This document shows, piece by piece, positions 23,943 to 32,528 of a stretch of DNA of 41,813 bases. Numbering within the stretch: the first letter of the stretch is position 1; each line of letters begins with the position of its first letter. The translations under genes were made by a program, and so were the position numbers. The DNA lies in contig JAEOTW010000033.1 of assembly GCA_016839655.1 (NCBI GenBank), forward strand, positions 1 to 41,813, read 5' to 3'. Source of the stretch: Promethearchaeota archaeon. GTDB lineage: Archaea > Asgardarchaeota > Lokiarchaeia > Sigynarchaeales > SOKP01. The notes below the pieces were generated by a model. It was given only the letters and a program-made list of their open reading frames with translations, made no database searches and was not told where the DNA came from.

Positions 23943-25232
23943 TCACATTAACGTCTGAGCGAACAATTTAATTTTTTCTCTTATTATTTTCTCAGAAGCA
24001 AATCGTGCATCACCAACATCAACATCAATCAATAACATGGGTATACCCACTTCATCTCTTAGTGCTTCTCTTAAAATTTGAGGGACGCTTCCAAATTGCT
24101 TACATCCAATATGAGAAGTAAAAATAAAACAATCAGCAGAATAGTCTTTTGCTAATTGAACACATTGATCAATAAAAGAATAATAAAATTCTGCAGATTG
24201 TTTAACCATGGGTGCTTCCATTGCTTTCTTTGCCATACCATAAAACATGGTATCCAAATCTGATTTAGTATTTATTGGTTCAGCAAAATTATAATTAAAA
24301 ATATCAAAGAGAATTGACATACCTAAATGGCGATCCAACCATTCTCCAAGTTCTAAATCAAAGAATATAATCATATAGGGCCAAATACTCCTTATTTTCT
24401 CTTCCCCGGCATGATGACTTTTATTCTTGTACCTTGTTTTAGCTAATTCCAACATATCAGTATAAAAACTCAATTTTTCAGCACGTCCAGAAAAATATAT
24501 TGAAGCAGCCGCAGCCATGGCATTAAACATATTTTCTACTGGACAAGGTAAAACCTTCTTTAGCTCGAAAATTTCTAATTCTAATTTAGAAACTTCATTT
24601 TCTATTTCAATAGCTTCTTTTAATTTATTATAGTCAGGTTTTTGATTTATGATCTTACCTAATTGTTCTATTCCAAGCTTAATTTGCTCTCCATGGTAAT
24701 GGTAACTCTTTTCTTCTTTTAGAAATGGTAAATCAGGAGCGATAAGGGGGATTTTTTTATGGTAAGAAAAGAAGGGATATGAAGCATATGTATTATCACA
24801 TGGTGCCGTTGGAGTAATAATGGCGTCAAACTTAAATAAATCGTCTAATGTCATTCCCATTGTTCCCTTCTGTGAGGTACAAGTATGAAAAGGGTGTCCC
24901 CAATTGGTAATCAGATCGTAATATGGTTCAGAGCCATGCGGTAATAATGCGGCTAAAAGATATGATACTGCTTCAATGCATACAGGGATACAATCAAAAC
25001 ATGATAGATAGTCTGTAGGAAACGAGAAATGATGTCCAATTATTGGTAAACCTTCTCCTGCTTTCTGAATGTAATCTTCCATAATAGATTTCAGGAGATT
25101 TAATCCAATTCTTAATGAAGGAATTCCTTCATCCGGAAGTATCCCATTCACTAAGCCAGAAGTAGATATAACTGCTTCATGTAGCATTTTATATGGAATG
25201 ATTCTATTTTCCATTTCAACTTTATTTACCAT
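23943..25232 (-). CDS. 2-hydroxyacyl-CoA dehydratase/BcrBC-family protein, atypical subunit 2
   Basis: A 429-residue member of the HgdB/BcrC fold and paralogue of its upstream neighbour. It shares GLPIIGHHFSFP..., SCFDCIPVCIEA (Cys78, Cys81, Cys85), GHPFHTCTSQKGTMGMTLDDLF and the C-terminal SHIGCKQFGSVPQILREAL-R with VGIPMLLIDVDVGDAR. The position that carries the first cluster Cys in classical members (four before the Pro) is His68, and an extra CxxCxxxC follows. So either the Fe-S site is rebuilt, or these are non-catalytic or specialised subunits. Its C-terminal domain matches the family's substrate/cluster domain. It lies 27 nt behind the paralogue. Confidence 0.85.
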   Translation of the reverse strand: MVNKVEMENRIIPYKMLHEAVISTSGLVNGILPDEGIPSLRIGLNLLKSIMEDYIQKAGEGLPIIGHHFSFPTDYLSCFDCIPVCIEAVSYLLAALLPHGSEPYYDLITNWGHPFHTCTSQKGTMGMTLDDLFKFDAIITPTAPCDNTYASYPFFSYHKKIPLIAPDLPFLKEEKSYHYHGEQIKLGIEQLGKIINQKPDYNKLKEAIEIENEVSKLELEIFELKKVLPCPVENMFNAMAAAASIYFSGRAEKLSFYTDMLELAKTRYKNKSHHAGEEKIRSIWPYMIIFFDLELGEWLDRHLGMSILFDIFNYNFAEPINTKSDLDTMFYGMAKKAMEAPMVKQSAEFYYSFIDQCVQLAKDYSADCFIFTSHIGCKQFGSVPQILREALRDEVGIPMLLIDVDVGDARFASEKIIREKIKLFAQTLM

Positions 25233-25259
25233 TTCATACTCCCATATTTTTTATTATCT

Positions 25260-26561
25260 TTAAGATAGTGTTTGTGTAAACATATTAATTTTTTCTTTAA
25301 ATGATTTTAGAGAGGTCATTCTAGCGTCTCCCGCATCGAATTCTATAAGAAGCATTGGAATCCCTACCTCTTCTTTTAATGCTTCTCTTAAAAGTTGAGG
25401 AACTGAGCCAAATTGTTTACATGCTATGCTTTGTGTATATATAAAACAATCTGCTGAAAAATCTTTCGCAAAATTAATGCAATATTCAATAAAAGATCCA
25501 AAAAACTCGGTTGATTGTCTTACCATTGGTAATCCCATAGCTTTTTTACTCATTCCATAAAATATCGAATCTAAATCAGATTTAGTATTAATTATATCAT
25601 AAAAATTATAATTAAAAATATCAAATAGTACACTTAATCCTAATTCCCTATCTAGCCATTCCATTAAATCTATGGAGAAAAAGGTAATCAAATATGGCCA
25701 AATACTTCTAATTTTTTCCTCTCCTCCATAATGTTCTTTATTTTTATACCGTTTCTTTATTATCCTTAACATTTCTTGATAAAAAATCAGATTCTCTGGG
25801 GTACCTGCAATAAACATAGTTAATCCAGCAGAGACTGCATTAAAAAAGTTGGATATGGGACTTGGCCGTGCCTTAAGCATTTCAAAAATTTCTAATTTTA
25901 TCTTAAGAACTTGGTTTTCTATTTTTATACCTTCTTTCAACTTTTTATAATCTGGTTCCTGACCAATAATCTTACCAAGGTTTATAATTCCTGATTTGAG
26001 TTGATCAGCATAATATTGATAGCTTTTCTCTTCTCGTAAAAATGGTAGATCAAGTAATACCAATGGTATTCTTTTTTCATATTTAAAAAAGGGATAAGAA
26101 GCAATAGAACAATCACAAGGAGCAGAAGGTGAAATTATAGCGTCAAATTTGAATAATTCATCTAGAGTCATCCCCATTGTACCCTTCTGTGAGGTACAAG
26201 TATGAAATGGATGTCCATAACTGTGCATTACATCATAATATTTTTCAGAACCACCTTCTAAAAATGTTGCTAAGAAATATGAAGTGCCTTCAATGCAAAC
26301 AGGAACACAATCAAAACAATTAAGGAATTCTGCTGGAAATGAAAAGTGATACCCTATAACTGGTACACCGTCCTCAGCTTTATTGATATATGATCTTAAA
26401 ACAGGAACTAAATTCTGTAACCCAATTCTCAATGAAGGTGCACCTAGTTCAGGCAATATTCCTTCCACTAACTCTTTTGTAGCAGAGCTAGCGTTTAATA
26501 ACATTCTATATGGAATGATCCGATTAAGATTTTGGCTACTATTACTTATTAAAACCACCAT
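25260..26561 (-). CDS. 2-hydroxyacyl-CoA dehydratase/BcrBC-family protein, atypical subunit 1
   Basis: A 433-residue paralogue of the gene at 23943, about 60% alike by eye. It carries YHFSFPAEFL with His72 in place of the usual cluster Cys, then NCFDCVPVCIEG (Cys82, Cys85, Cys89), HTCTSQKGTMGM (Cys122) and SIACKQFGSVPQLLREALKEE near the C-terminus. The tandem duplication suggests a heteromeric (alpha/beta) complex like HgdAB, with the smaller gene at 26574 as a third family member. The start is ATG 26561; ATA 26549 after GGTGG is a possible alternative. It lies 12 nt behind the 26574 gene. Confidence 0.85.
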   Translation of the reverse strand: MVVLISNSSQNLNRIIPYRMLLNASSATKELVEGILPELGAPSLRIGLQNLVPVLRSYINKAEDGVPVIGYHFSFPAEFLNCFDCVPVCIEGTSYFLATFLEGGSEKYYDVMHSYGHPFHTCTSQKGTMGMTLDELFKFDAIISPSAPCDCSIASYPFFKYEKRIPLVLLDLPFLREEKSYQYYADQLKSGIINLGKIIGQEPDYKKLKEGIKIENQVLKIKLEIFEMLKARPSPISNFFNAVSAGLTMFIAGTPENLIFYQEMLRIIKKRYKNKEHYGGEEKIRSIWPYLITFFSIDLMEWLDRELGLSVLFDIFNYNFYDIINTKSDLDSIFYGMSKKAMGLPMVRQSTEFFGSFIEYCINFAKDFSADCFIYTQSIACKQFGSVPQLLREALKEEVGIPMLLIEFDAGDARMTSLKSFKEKINMFTQTLS

Positions 26562-26573
26562 TTTTTAAGGGTA

Positions 26574-27725
26574 TTAGATCATTTCTAGAAAAGCTTCTAT
26601 ACGAGTTTGTAACCGACTTGTGTCTGCTTGGTAAAACTCTCTATCAATATTAAGTATAGGTATGTCAAGATCTTTCAATTCATGGGTAAAGAGCATGTTA
26701 TCACAACCGTGTAAGTCACAGTTGTTAATACGCTGGAGTAAAACACCCTCAATGCTTGCTCTTTTAATTTCATCTTTAAGGAACTCAAGTCTTCTTTCAT
26801 GATCATCCATCATTCTTGGACATGATAACCTGTAGTATAATCTTCGAGAGATACTATCTAAAGGATCTTCATTAGCCCTCAAATCTACATCATCAGTAAA
26901 ATTACGAGTTCCAAAACATAATACATCTGATGCTATAATAGCGCCTGAATTTTCTATTAGGTTGGTAAAATCGATATTATCAACGACACTTCCAACTAAA
27001 ATGATTCTTTTTTTATTAGATACATCAATAGCTTCACGTTCATTTAAGAATTTAATCAGTCTTTCTAAATTTTCGTTAGCAATCTCTTTTGGTACTGAGG
27101 AATTTGACATATTAATTTGTAGGGCTTCGGTACCAGTAAGTTTAGGATTAGACTGAATTCTTAATTTATGAATCTCTCTTAATAATCTTCTATTCTCATT
27201 ATGAATCTTAATAGAATTGTTAAGCTTGGCAGGTGTTATTTCTGGGATTTTAAATGCTTGTTCTAATTCTTCCTTGAGTTCTTCAATTTCCTTTTTAAAC
27301 CAATCAAATCCCTCATCTGTAATAATATGAGGTATAGCTATATAGAAGCTCTTAACATCTTTTTTGAAATTGTCCCGGTTAAACACTTTCATATTAAATA
27401 GTTCAAACATTCTTCGACTATGATCACAACTATTACATACGGCAAAACCATCTAAAAAATCATATATTCCTCTTAGTGCCATATCTAGTGTTGCTCTGAC
27501 GAATGAACAAGTAAATCGCACCATGTAAATATCACCTAAATCCGTGTCTTTGTTTCCAGTCGCCCTTATCCTAAATGGTAATAAATCTGCTGCATATAAT
27601 AACTCTTCTGGAATGTAAGTACAATAATAACCTACAACTTTATTACCTATTCTTTGCCAATTTTCAATATAAGAATTTCTAATAGAATCAGATATAGATA
27701 AAAATGGATCATCATGTAAATTTAT
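26574..27725 (-). CDS. 2-hydroxyacyl-CoA dehydratase/BcrC-family protein, classical Cys set (ATA start)
   Basis: A 383-residue family member with the classical cluster residues: VVGYYCTYIPEELLYAADLLP (Cys35), GFAVCNSCDHSRR (about 93-105) and NCDLHGCDNM near 310, with YQADTSRLQTRIEAF at the C-terminus, the usual [4Fe-4S] domain pattern. A conventional start (ATG 27524) would remove 67 residues including Cys35. The frame is open upstream to ATA 27725, which stands 6 nt after GGTGA; a TGA overlaps that spacer, so no earlier start exists. It lies 11 nt behind the SCP2-like gene. Known homologues reductively dehydrate 2-hydroxyacyl-CoA or reduce aromatic acyl-CoA, after ATP-driven electron injection by an activator that is not encoded here. 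Confidence 0.88.
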   Translation of the reverse strand: MNLHDDPFLSISDSIRNSYIENWQRIGNKVVGYYCTYIPEELLYAADLLPFRIRATGNKDTDLGDIYMVRFTCSFVRATLDMALRGIYDFLDGFAVCNSCDHSRRMFELFNMKVFNRDNFKKDVKSFYIAIPHIITDEGFDWFKKEIEELKEELEQAFKIPEITPAKLNNSIKIHNENRRLLREIHKLRIQSNPKLTGTEALQINMSNSSVPKEIANENLERLIKFLNEREAIDVSNKKRIILVGSVVDNIDFTNLIENSGAIIASDVLCFGTRNFTDDVDLRANEDPLDSISRRLYYRLSCPRMMDDHERRLEFLKDEIKRASIEGVLLQRINNCDLHGCDNMLFTHELKDLDIPILNIDREFYQADTSRLQTRIEAFLEMI

Positions 27726-27731
27726 ACATCA

Positions 27732-27736
27732 TCACC
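27732..27736 (-). promoter_or_regulatory. SD (GGTGA) before the ATA start of the dehydratase-family gene
   Basis: GGTGA directly after the stop of the SCP2-like gene, then six nt and ATA-AAT-TTA-CAT. The spacing equals that of the ATG-started genes in this window. Confidence 0.6.
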
Positions 27737-28222
27737 TTACTTTTTCTTTTTGTACATAGGATGTTTACCAATCATCAAACATCTTGCCAATTTTAAAGCA
27801 GCAATATAAGATCCTTTGATTTTTGCCTTTCCTGGGATAATATATTTCAAAAGTTTTATTACTCCAAAAATATTGTGTTTTGAACGAATAATATCACTTA
27901 TCACTCTCAGAATTTTCTCTTTCTTAACAGTAATAATTATTCTTGCAGCTGGGCTCTTAGCTTTATCAGCATGGCAATTGAATTGCTCCTTATCTGAAGT
28001 TAAAATAAACGTTAAATATCCTTCTAAGTCTTTTAAATATAATTCAATTTCCTTCCCTTCATATTTTCCAACATTTCGAAATGGTTCATCTTGTCCATAC
28101 AAATCAACTAGCATTTTAGCTAGCCGAGCAATGTTGAGAATTTTGGTCTCCCTAATTAAATTCTCTGCTTTTAGGTCTCTGCTCAAATTATGAAATTTTT
28201 CTATTTCAGTGATATTATCCAC
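27737..28222 (-). CDS. SCP2-like lipid/acyl-CoA-binding domain protein
   Basis: A 161-residue protein. The N-terminal half is helical; the C-terminal half, with YLTFILTSDKEQFNCHADKA, then AARIIITVKKEKILRVI, GKAKIKGSYIAALKLARCL, follows the SCP2 sterol-carrier pattern (a beta-sheet, then a helix, ending with a ..G.I.G....A..L... helix). SCP2 domains bind fatty acyl-CoA or other lipids and could deliver an acyl-CoA to the dehydratase-like complex. It is the first gene of the operon. The start is uncertain: GTG 28222 overlaps its own SD-like GGTGG, and ATC 28213 at 5 nt spacing is possible. Confidence 0.65.
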   Translation of the reverse strand: MDNITEIEKFHNLSRDLKAENLIRETKILNIARLAKMLVDLYGQDEPFRNVGKYEGKEIELYLKDLEGYLTFILTSDKEQFNCHADKAKSPAARIIITVKKEKILRVISDIIRSKHNIFGVIKLLKYIIPGKAKIKGSYIAALKLARCLMIGKHPMYKKKK

Positions 28223-28399
28223 CTTTCAATTGATATTGTGAGAGAATTTAAAGATTTATTCACAATTTACGTACTGAATATTATTATATGATTTTTCAAT
28301 TATTTAAAGATTTATTCGAAAAATAGAAAGGGGTGTCAAGAAAGGAATTTTAATTTAAATTATTGTCACTCTATTTTCCCTATTATTAAAATCACTTTT

Positions 28400-28428
28400 T
28401 ATAAAGGTTTAAGGTGTAGTTTTCGTAA
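28400..28428 (-). promoter_or_regulatory. 29-bp promoter element, site 5
   Basis: Plus-strand reading: TATAAAGGTTTAAGG then TGTAGTTTTCGTAA. The left half is perfect; the distal arm is degenerate. It points at the SCP2/dehydratase operon, but the first start codon is about 178 nt away, so either a long leader or an unseen small gene intervenes. Nothing else coding was found in 28223-28469. Confidence 0.55.
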
Positions 28429-28469
28429 ATTTTAAGTAAAGCTTAAAAAAGAAATTTTAGAAATAAAAT

Positions 28470-30092
28470 TTATGAACTCCTAGATTTTATATAATTCCTT
28501 CTATATTTGCGAATAAGAAAAACAGTACCTGTCACCGCAAACAGAGAAATTGGAATCACTATAGCTATTGTTAAACCCAGATTGAAGATTTGAGATGAGT
28601 TTACGGAAGATAAATAAGATTGTATGTCTATTTTTAGAATAAATCCATCCATGTTTCCACTATAAATATCCTGAAAGGCGTTATCGCTGATAAACAATGA
28701 TTCTGAATCAGTTAACCCTACGATGTATAAGGAATTATTATAACTATTCATAGAATATGGGCATTCTCCTCCAGTTCCTCCGAAATAAGTGCAAAATTCC
28801 ACTTGATTTCCGGGAGAAAATTGCATTATAACTAAATCAGATCCACCTGCTACATCCTTTTGAAGTGCTTTTTCTGTAGGAAACCCATTTCCGATTCCAC
28901 ATGCATATAAAGAATTCGAAGAGTTAACAGCTACTTGATGCAATGTGTCCCAACCATTTCCTCCGAGAAAAGTGGAATATTCGAGGGTTTGACCATCAGG
29001 ACTTATATTTGAAATAATTGCATCTACTCCACCAGCATAATTATTTTGTAAACCTTTTACCGTGGGATAATCATCAGATGCAGTTCTTCCGGAAATAATA
29101 ATATTTCCTGAGGTATTGACTGTCAATCCAAAGGAATCCTCATATGAACTACCCCCGAGATATGTTGAAAACATAATTTGCCCTGTAGAATTAAACTTTG
29201 TGATGTAGATGTCTCTCTGATCACCCAAAATTTCATCCTGTAAGGCATTTTTTAAGGGAAAATTATCACTCAATGTATATCCTGTTATTATAATGTTACT
29301 TTCGAAATCTAACGCAATATTGTAGCCACCATCTCCTTCACTGCCACCCAAAAATGTACTAAAAAGGATATTAGAGCAGTTATGTGACAATTTTAGAATA
29401 ATAGTATCAAAAACACCCCCGAATATGTGCTGAGGAGCATTTAAAGTGGTGGTGAAATTCGATGATCCAGTTGCACCTACTATCAAAATATTACCAGATT
29501 TGTCTTCAATGAGATCTACTAAATTTTCAGCACCATCTTCCCCTATATATGTTGAATAAACTAAGGATCCATTTGACGAGAATTTTGAAATAAATCCATC
29601 AGTTGCACCACTGAACTCTTTTTTTAAAGCATTGTCAGTTGTGGGAAAATTTCCAGATGTTGTTTTACCGATAACTAAGATATTATCCTCACTATCGACT
29701 ATCACATTATTACAGCAATCCAAATCATTTCCACCCAAGTAAGTTCCCCAAATTAGGTCTCCAGAAGGAGAATGTTTTGCTACAAATCCATCTCCTCCGT
29801 TCTCATGAATATTATCACTTGAGCCCCCACCATATTCTACTTGGAACCCATTAAGAACAACAAGGTCTGTTGAAAATGTTCCACCCACTACAATCACATT
29901 ACCCGCTGAATCAATACACATTCCTGTAATAATATCTTTTTCTGATCCTCCGAAATATGAACAATAAATATATGGTTTAGCATTTTCTTTTACTGAACTT
30001 ACTGAATTAAGCAATCCGGTTAGAATCAATAGGTTAAAAATTAAAGTTAAAAGAATATAATATTTTCCAACTCTTTCTTTTAAAGTTTTCAT
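28470..30092 (-). CDS. Exported SBBP-repeat beta-propeller protein with C-terminal TM anchor
   Basis: A 540-residue surface protein. A signal peptide (MKTLKERVGKYYILLTLIFN...) is followed by eight or nine SBBP-type repeats of about 50-55 residues, each with (Y/F)(S/C)T(Y/F)(L/F)GG(S/N), a D......D..GN(I/V)(I/V)(I/V)(V/S/T)G.T strand pair, FP, and (D/G)(A/G)F(I/V)(S/T/A)K(F/L)(S/N). A TM helix (about 508-530) and IRKYRRN tail anchor it. SBBP repeats form propellers in archaeal and bacterial exported proteins. ATG 30092 is preferred over TTG 30101 because the signal peptide begins MKTLKER. It lies under promoter element site 6. Confidence 0.88.
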   Translation of the reverse strand: MKTLKERVGKYYILLTLIFNLLILTGLLNSVSSVKENAKPYIYCSYFGGSEKDIITGMCIDSAGNVIVVGGTFSTDLVVLNGFQVEYGGGSSDNIHENGGDGFVAKHSPSGDLIWGTYLGGNDLDCCNNVIVDSEDNILVIGKTTSGNFPTTDNALKKEFSGATDGFISKFSSNGSLVYSTYIGEDGAENLVDLIEDKSGNILIVGATGSSNFTTTLNAPQHIFGGVFDTIILKLSHNCSNILFSTFLGGSEGDGGYNIALDFESNIIITGYTLSDNFPLKNALQDEILGDQRDIYITKFNSTGQIMFSTYLGGSSYEDSFGLTVNTSGNIIISGRTASDDYPTVKGLQNNYAGGVDAIISNISPDGQTLEYSTFLGGNGWDTLHQVAVNSSNSLYACGIGNGFPTEKALQKDVAGGSDLVIMQFSPGNQVEFCTYFGGTGGECPYSMNSYNNSLYIVGLTDSESLFISDNAFQDIYSGNMDGFILKIDIQSYLSSVNSSQIFNLGLTIAIVIPISLFAVTGTVFLIRKYRRNYIKSRSS

Positions 30093-30168
30093 TAAAATCA
30101 ATTGAAATTTTTCACTTCACAAAAAAATGAATATGGAAATGGAATAAAAAGAAAATACACAAATCTAT

Positions 30169-30197
30169 TATAAAACTTTAAGGTCCACTTTTTGAAC
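30169..30197 (-). promoter_or_regulatory. 29-bp promoter element, site 6
   Basis: Plus-strand reading: TATAAAACTTTAAGG then TCCACTTTTTGAAC. It lies 77 nt before the ATG of the SBBP propeller gene and touches the last base of the zinc-ribbon gene upstream. The distal arm GAAC and CACTT are intact. Confidence 0.68.
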
Positions 30198-30556
30198 TAA
30201 ATTTTTTCATACGGTTCAAAAGTCTTACAAATTGAGTCTTCTTTTATGTATTTATTTTTTATTTTGCAATGAGATATTTCCTCATGATAATACACACAAT
30301 CAACACACGAATAAAGGTGATTTCTTACTTTCTCTTTAATTTCCTTTAATTTTTCGGGATACACCCCCTTATTTAACATTAATTTAAGTTTCTCGTATGG
30401 AGTAGCCGTTATTTTACAGTAAATGATATTGGGGGAGGGAGGTTCCCATTTTTGGATTAAAGATACTTTATTAGATGTGCTTTCCCGTTCTGTATAACCA
30501 CATCTACAGGTTTTTTTTCTTAATAAACTTCCACATTCAGGACAAAATTCAACCAT
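30197..30556 (-). CDS. Small zinc-ribbon protein with Cys-rich C-terminus
   Basis: A 119-residue protein. The N-terminus is a compact ribbon, FCPECGSLLRKKTCRCGY, like the first ribbon of TFS/RpoM proteins, but the second TFIIS-type ribbon is absent. The C-terminal part, with SCVDCVYYHEEISHCKIK and SICKTFEPYE, carries four more Cys spaced for a second metal site. It lies 36 nt behind the nitroreductase gene and is probably cotranscribed. Not recognised beyond the ribbons; a metal-binding adaptor is the most that can be said. Confidence 0.7.
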   Translation of the reverse strand: MVEFCPECGSLLRKKTCRCGYTERESTSNKVSLIQKWEPPSPNIIYCKITATPYEKLKLMLNKGVYPEKLKEIKEKVRNHLYSCVDCVYYHEEISHCKIKNKYIKEDSICKTFEPYEKI

Positions 30557-30592
30557 AAATCTCTTATCATCTTAATAAATGTTTTAACCAAT

Positions 30593-31411
30593 TTATTCTA
30601 GTTCATTTAAACCCTTAGTTTTTATATCTGGACGTGGTGGTACTCTATAATAAATTTGTGTAGGATATCCGATGATTATTACACCCCACACAAAACCGTG
30701 AATCCTAGCAATTTTCTTCCGTGCTTCTAAACTCCATGGAGTATTCATGGAGAGAACTCCATGAGCTAATCCAATCCAACAAGTTCCCAGTCCTAATGTT
30801 TGAGCACATAACATTCCGTAAGTCAAAGCTATTGTAGAGTTCATACCATCTCCTGGATTACTTGAGTGTATTATCATTACATGGGGGGCATTATAAAATA
30901 TGGTGTCTATTCCACGTTCTCTGGCCTTTCTCATATTTTCACTATACCGTGGATCATTTGAAGCAATTATTCGATCCATAACCACTTCTGACAACCTTTT
31001 GATTTTATCATCATCAGAAATTATAGTACATTTTAATGTTCGCTTATTACCTCCCGTAGGGGCATATTTCATAGTATCTAAGACTTTTTCTAATAAAGCC
31101 TTTGGAACTTTTTTCTTTTTAAAACCTCTAATTGAACGTTTAGCACTCATAAATTTATGCATAGTTTCATACGGAATTAAAGTACTTGGATCCTGAACTT
31201 CTTCAAATGTTAATACGTCTCCTAGATTCTCATACAAAATCGCATCCAATTTACACATTGCTATGCACCGCCCACATAAATAGCATTGATTATTAGGATC
31301 TTCAAATAGGATTTTATTTAGTTCTTTATCACGTCTAAAATAACCTTCGCATACATAATAGCAAATTTGACAATTGTTACATTTTTCATAATCTATTCCT
31401 AATATTGGCAT
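30593..31411 (-). CDS. Ferredoxin-nitroreductase fusion
   Basis: A 272-residue flavoprotein. The N-terminal ferredoxin domain has CNNCQICYYVC (Cys11 onward) and CYLCGRCIAMC (about 43-53), each a CxxCxxCxxxC set for a [4Fe-4S] cluster. The nitroreductase domain follows with SAKRSIRGFKKKKVP (FMN-binding start), YAPTGGNKRTL, and GLGTCWIGLAHGVL near 205. Such fusions are common in anaerobes, where ferredoxin electrons reach FMN and an unknown oxidant. The substrate is unknown. ATG start without obvious SD. Confidence 0.9.
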   Translation of the reverse strand: MPILGIDYEKCNNCQICYYVCEGYFRRDKELNKILFEDPNNQCYLCGRCIAMCKLDAILYENLGDVLTFEEVQDPSTLIPYETMHKFMSAKRSIRGFKKKKVPKALLEKVLDTMKYAPTGGNKRTLKCTIISDDDKIKRLSEVVMDRIIASNDPRYSENMRKARERGIDTIFYNAPHVMIIHSSNPGDGMNSTIALTYGMLCAQTLGLGTCWIGLAHGVLSMNTPWSLEARKKIARIHGFVWGVIIIGYPTQIYYRVPPRPDIKTKGLNELE

Positions 31412-31483
31412 AATTAATAAAAATTCAGTTTAAGTAAATTTTCGATTTATTTTTGCTTCTTAGAATAATGAGAAGTATTATAA

Positions 31484-32458
31484 TTATCTTTTTTTAATTT
31501 CGAAATTTACATCTTCGAATTTATTATGGATTGTGCGGTAGATTTTAAATTTTCCATCGTCTACCGCATGATTTACTATTTCATTAATATCACTTTCATT
31601 AAGAAAGCTTTCTGAAACAAGTTTTTCAATTTTGGAATAAATTAATTCTCTAATCTTATATGTGAATCGATTTTTCTTTTTCTCATTAATAGCTTCTGAC
31701 AGTTCAAGATGTTCTTTATGGTCCCAAATATTTTGGATAAGCTCATCTACTCCTTCACCTGCAATTGCATCTGTCATAGAAACTGGGGGTCTCCACCCAC
31801 TTTGAAATATAGTATCATCAAGCATCATTTCAATTTGAACCGCGATATCTTCTCCACCTTGATCTTTTTTGTTTATGTTGTACATGTCCCCAATTTCTAT
31901 TATTCCAGCTTTTTGCATTTGAATTGCATCACCATATCCAGGAACTAGAACTACTACGACAGAATAAGCAAGATTGTAAATATCAAATTCAGCTTGTCCA
32001 ACACCAACAGTTTCAATAATAATTACATCCATTCCATATGCTTCATATAATAAACTGATATCAAAAACAGCTCTCGAAATTCCCCCTTTATAACCTCTCG
32101 ATGCCAGACTCCGTAAAAATACTTTTGGATGCAGTGATATATCGGTCATACGAACTCTGTCTCCTAAGAACGCACCCCCACTAAAAGGAGATGTAGGATC
32201 GACGCAAATTATACCAACAGATTTTCCATCTTCCAATAATTTTTTTGAAACTTCACCAGTTAATGTACTTTTCCCAACACCAGGAGATCCAGTAATACCT
32301 ATTATGTAGGAATCATGGCTTTGCCCTTCAAAATGCTTAAATATTTCATGTGCCCTTTCTGGCTCATTTTCAATAATTGTTATTAATCTTGCTAAAGCTA
32401 TTTTGTCGTTTTGTTTAAATTTACTAATTAATGTATCAATATCATATGCCCTATTCAA
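31484..32458 (-). CDS. meaB: MeaB/ArgK-type G3E GTPase, B12 mutase chaperone
   Basis: A 324-residue GTPase that protects and reloads adenosylcobalamin mutases. Landmarks: an ALARLITIIEN helix, P-loop GSPGVGKST (about 56-64), VDPTSPFSGGAFLGDRVRM (switch I), ETVGVGQAE (Walker B/switch II), and an altered base-recognition part NINKKDQGGED. The C-terminal dimerisation helices follow. It is third in the order mutase large, small, meaB. The TTG 32458 start is assumed; ATT 32464, four nt after GAGGA, is possible. Confidence 0.92.
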   Translation of the reverse strand: MNRAYDIDTLISKFKQNDKIALARLITIIENEPERAHEIFKHFEGQSHDSYIIGITGSPGVGKSTLTGEVSKKLLEDGKSVGIICVDPTSPFSGGAFLGDRVRMTDISLHPKVFLRSLASRGYKGGISRAVFDISLLYEAYGMDVIIIETVGVGQAEFDIYNLAYSVVVVLVPGYGDAIQMQKAGIIEIGDMYNINKKDQGGEDIAVQIEMMLDDTIFQSGWRPPVSMTDAIAGEGVDELIQNIWDHKEHLELSEAINEKKKNRFTYKIRELIYSKIEKLVSESFLNESDINEIVNHAVDDGKFKIYRTIHNKFEDVNFEIKKR

Positions 32459-32528
32459 TGAAATACATTCCTCAATGAGATATAGATGTAGAATTATAAA
32501 TTGATAAAAAAAATATTACATATCTTTT

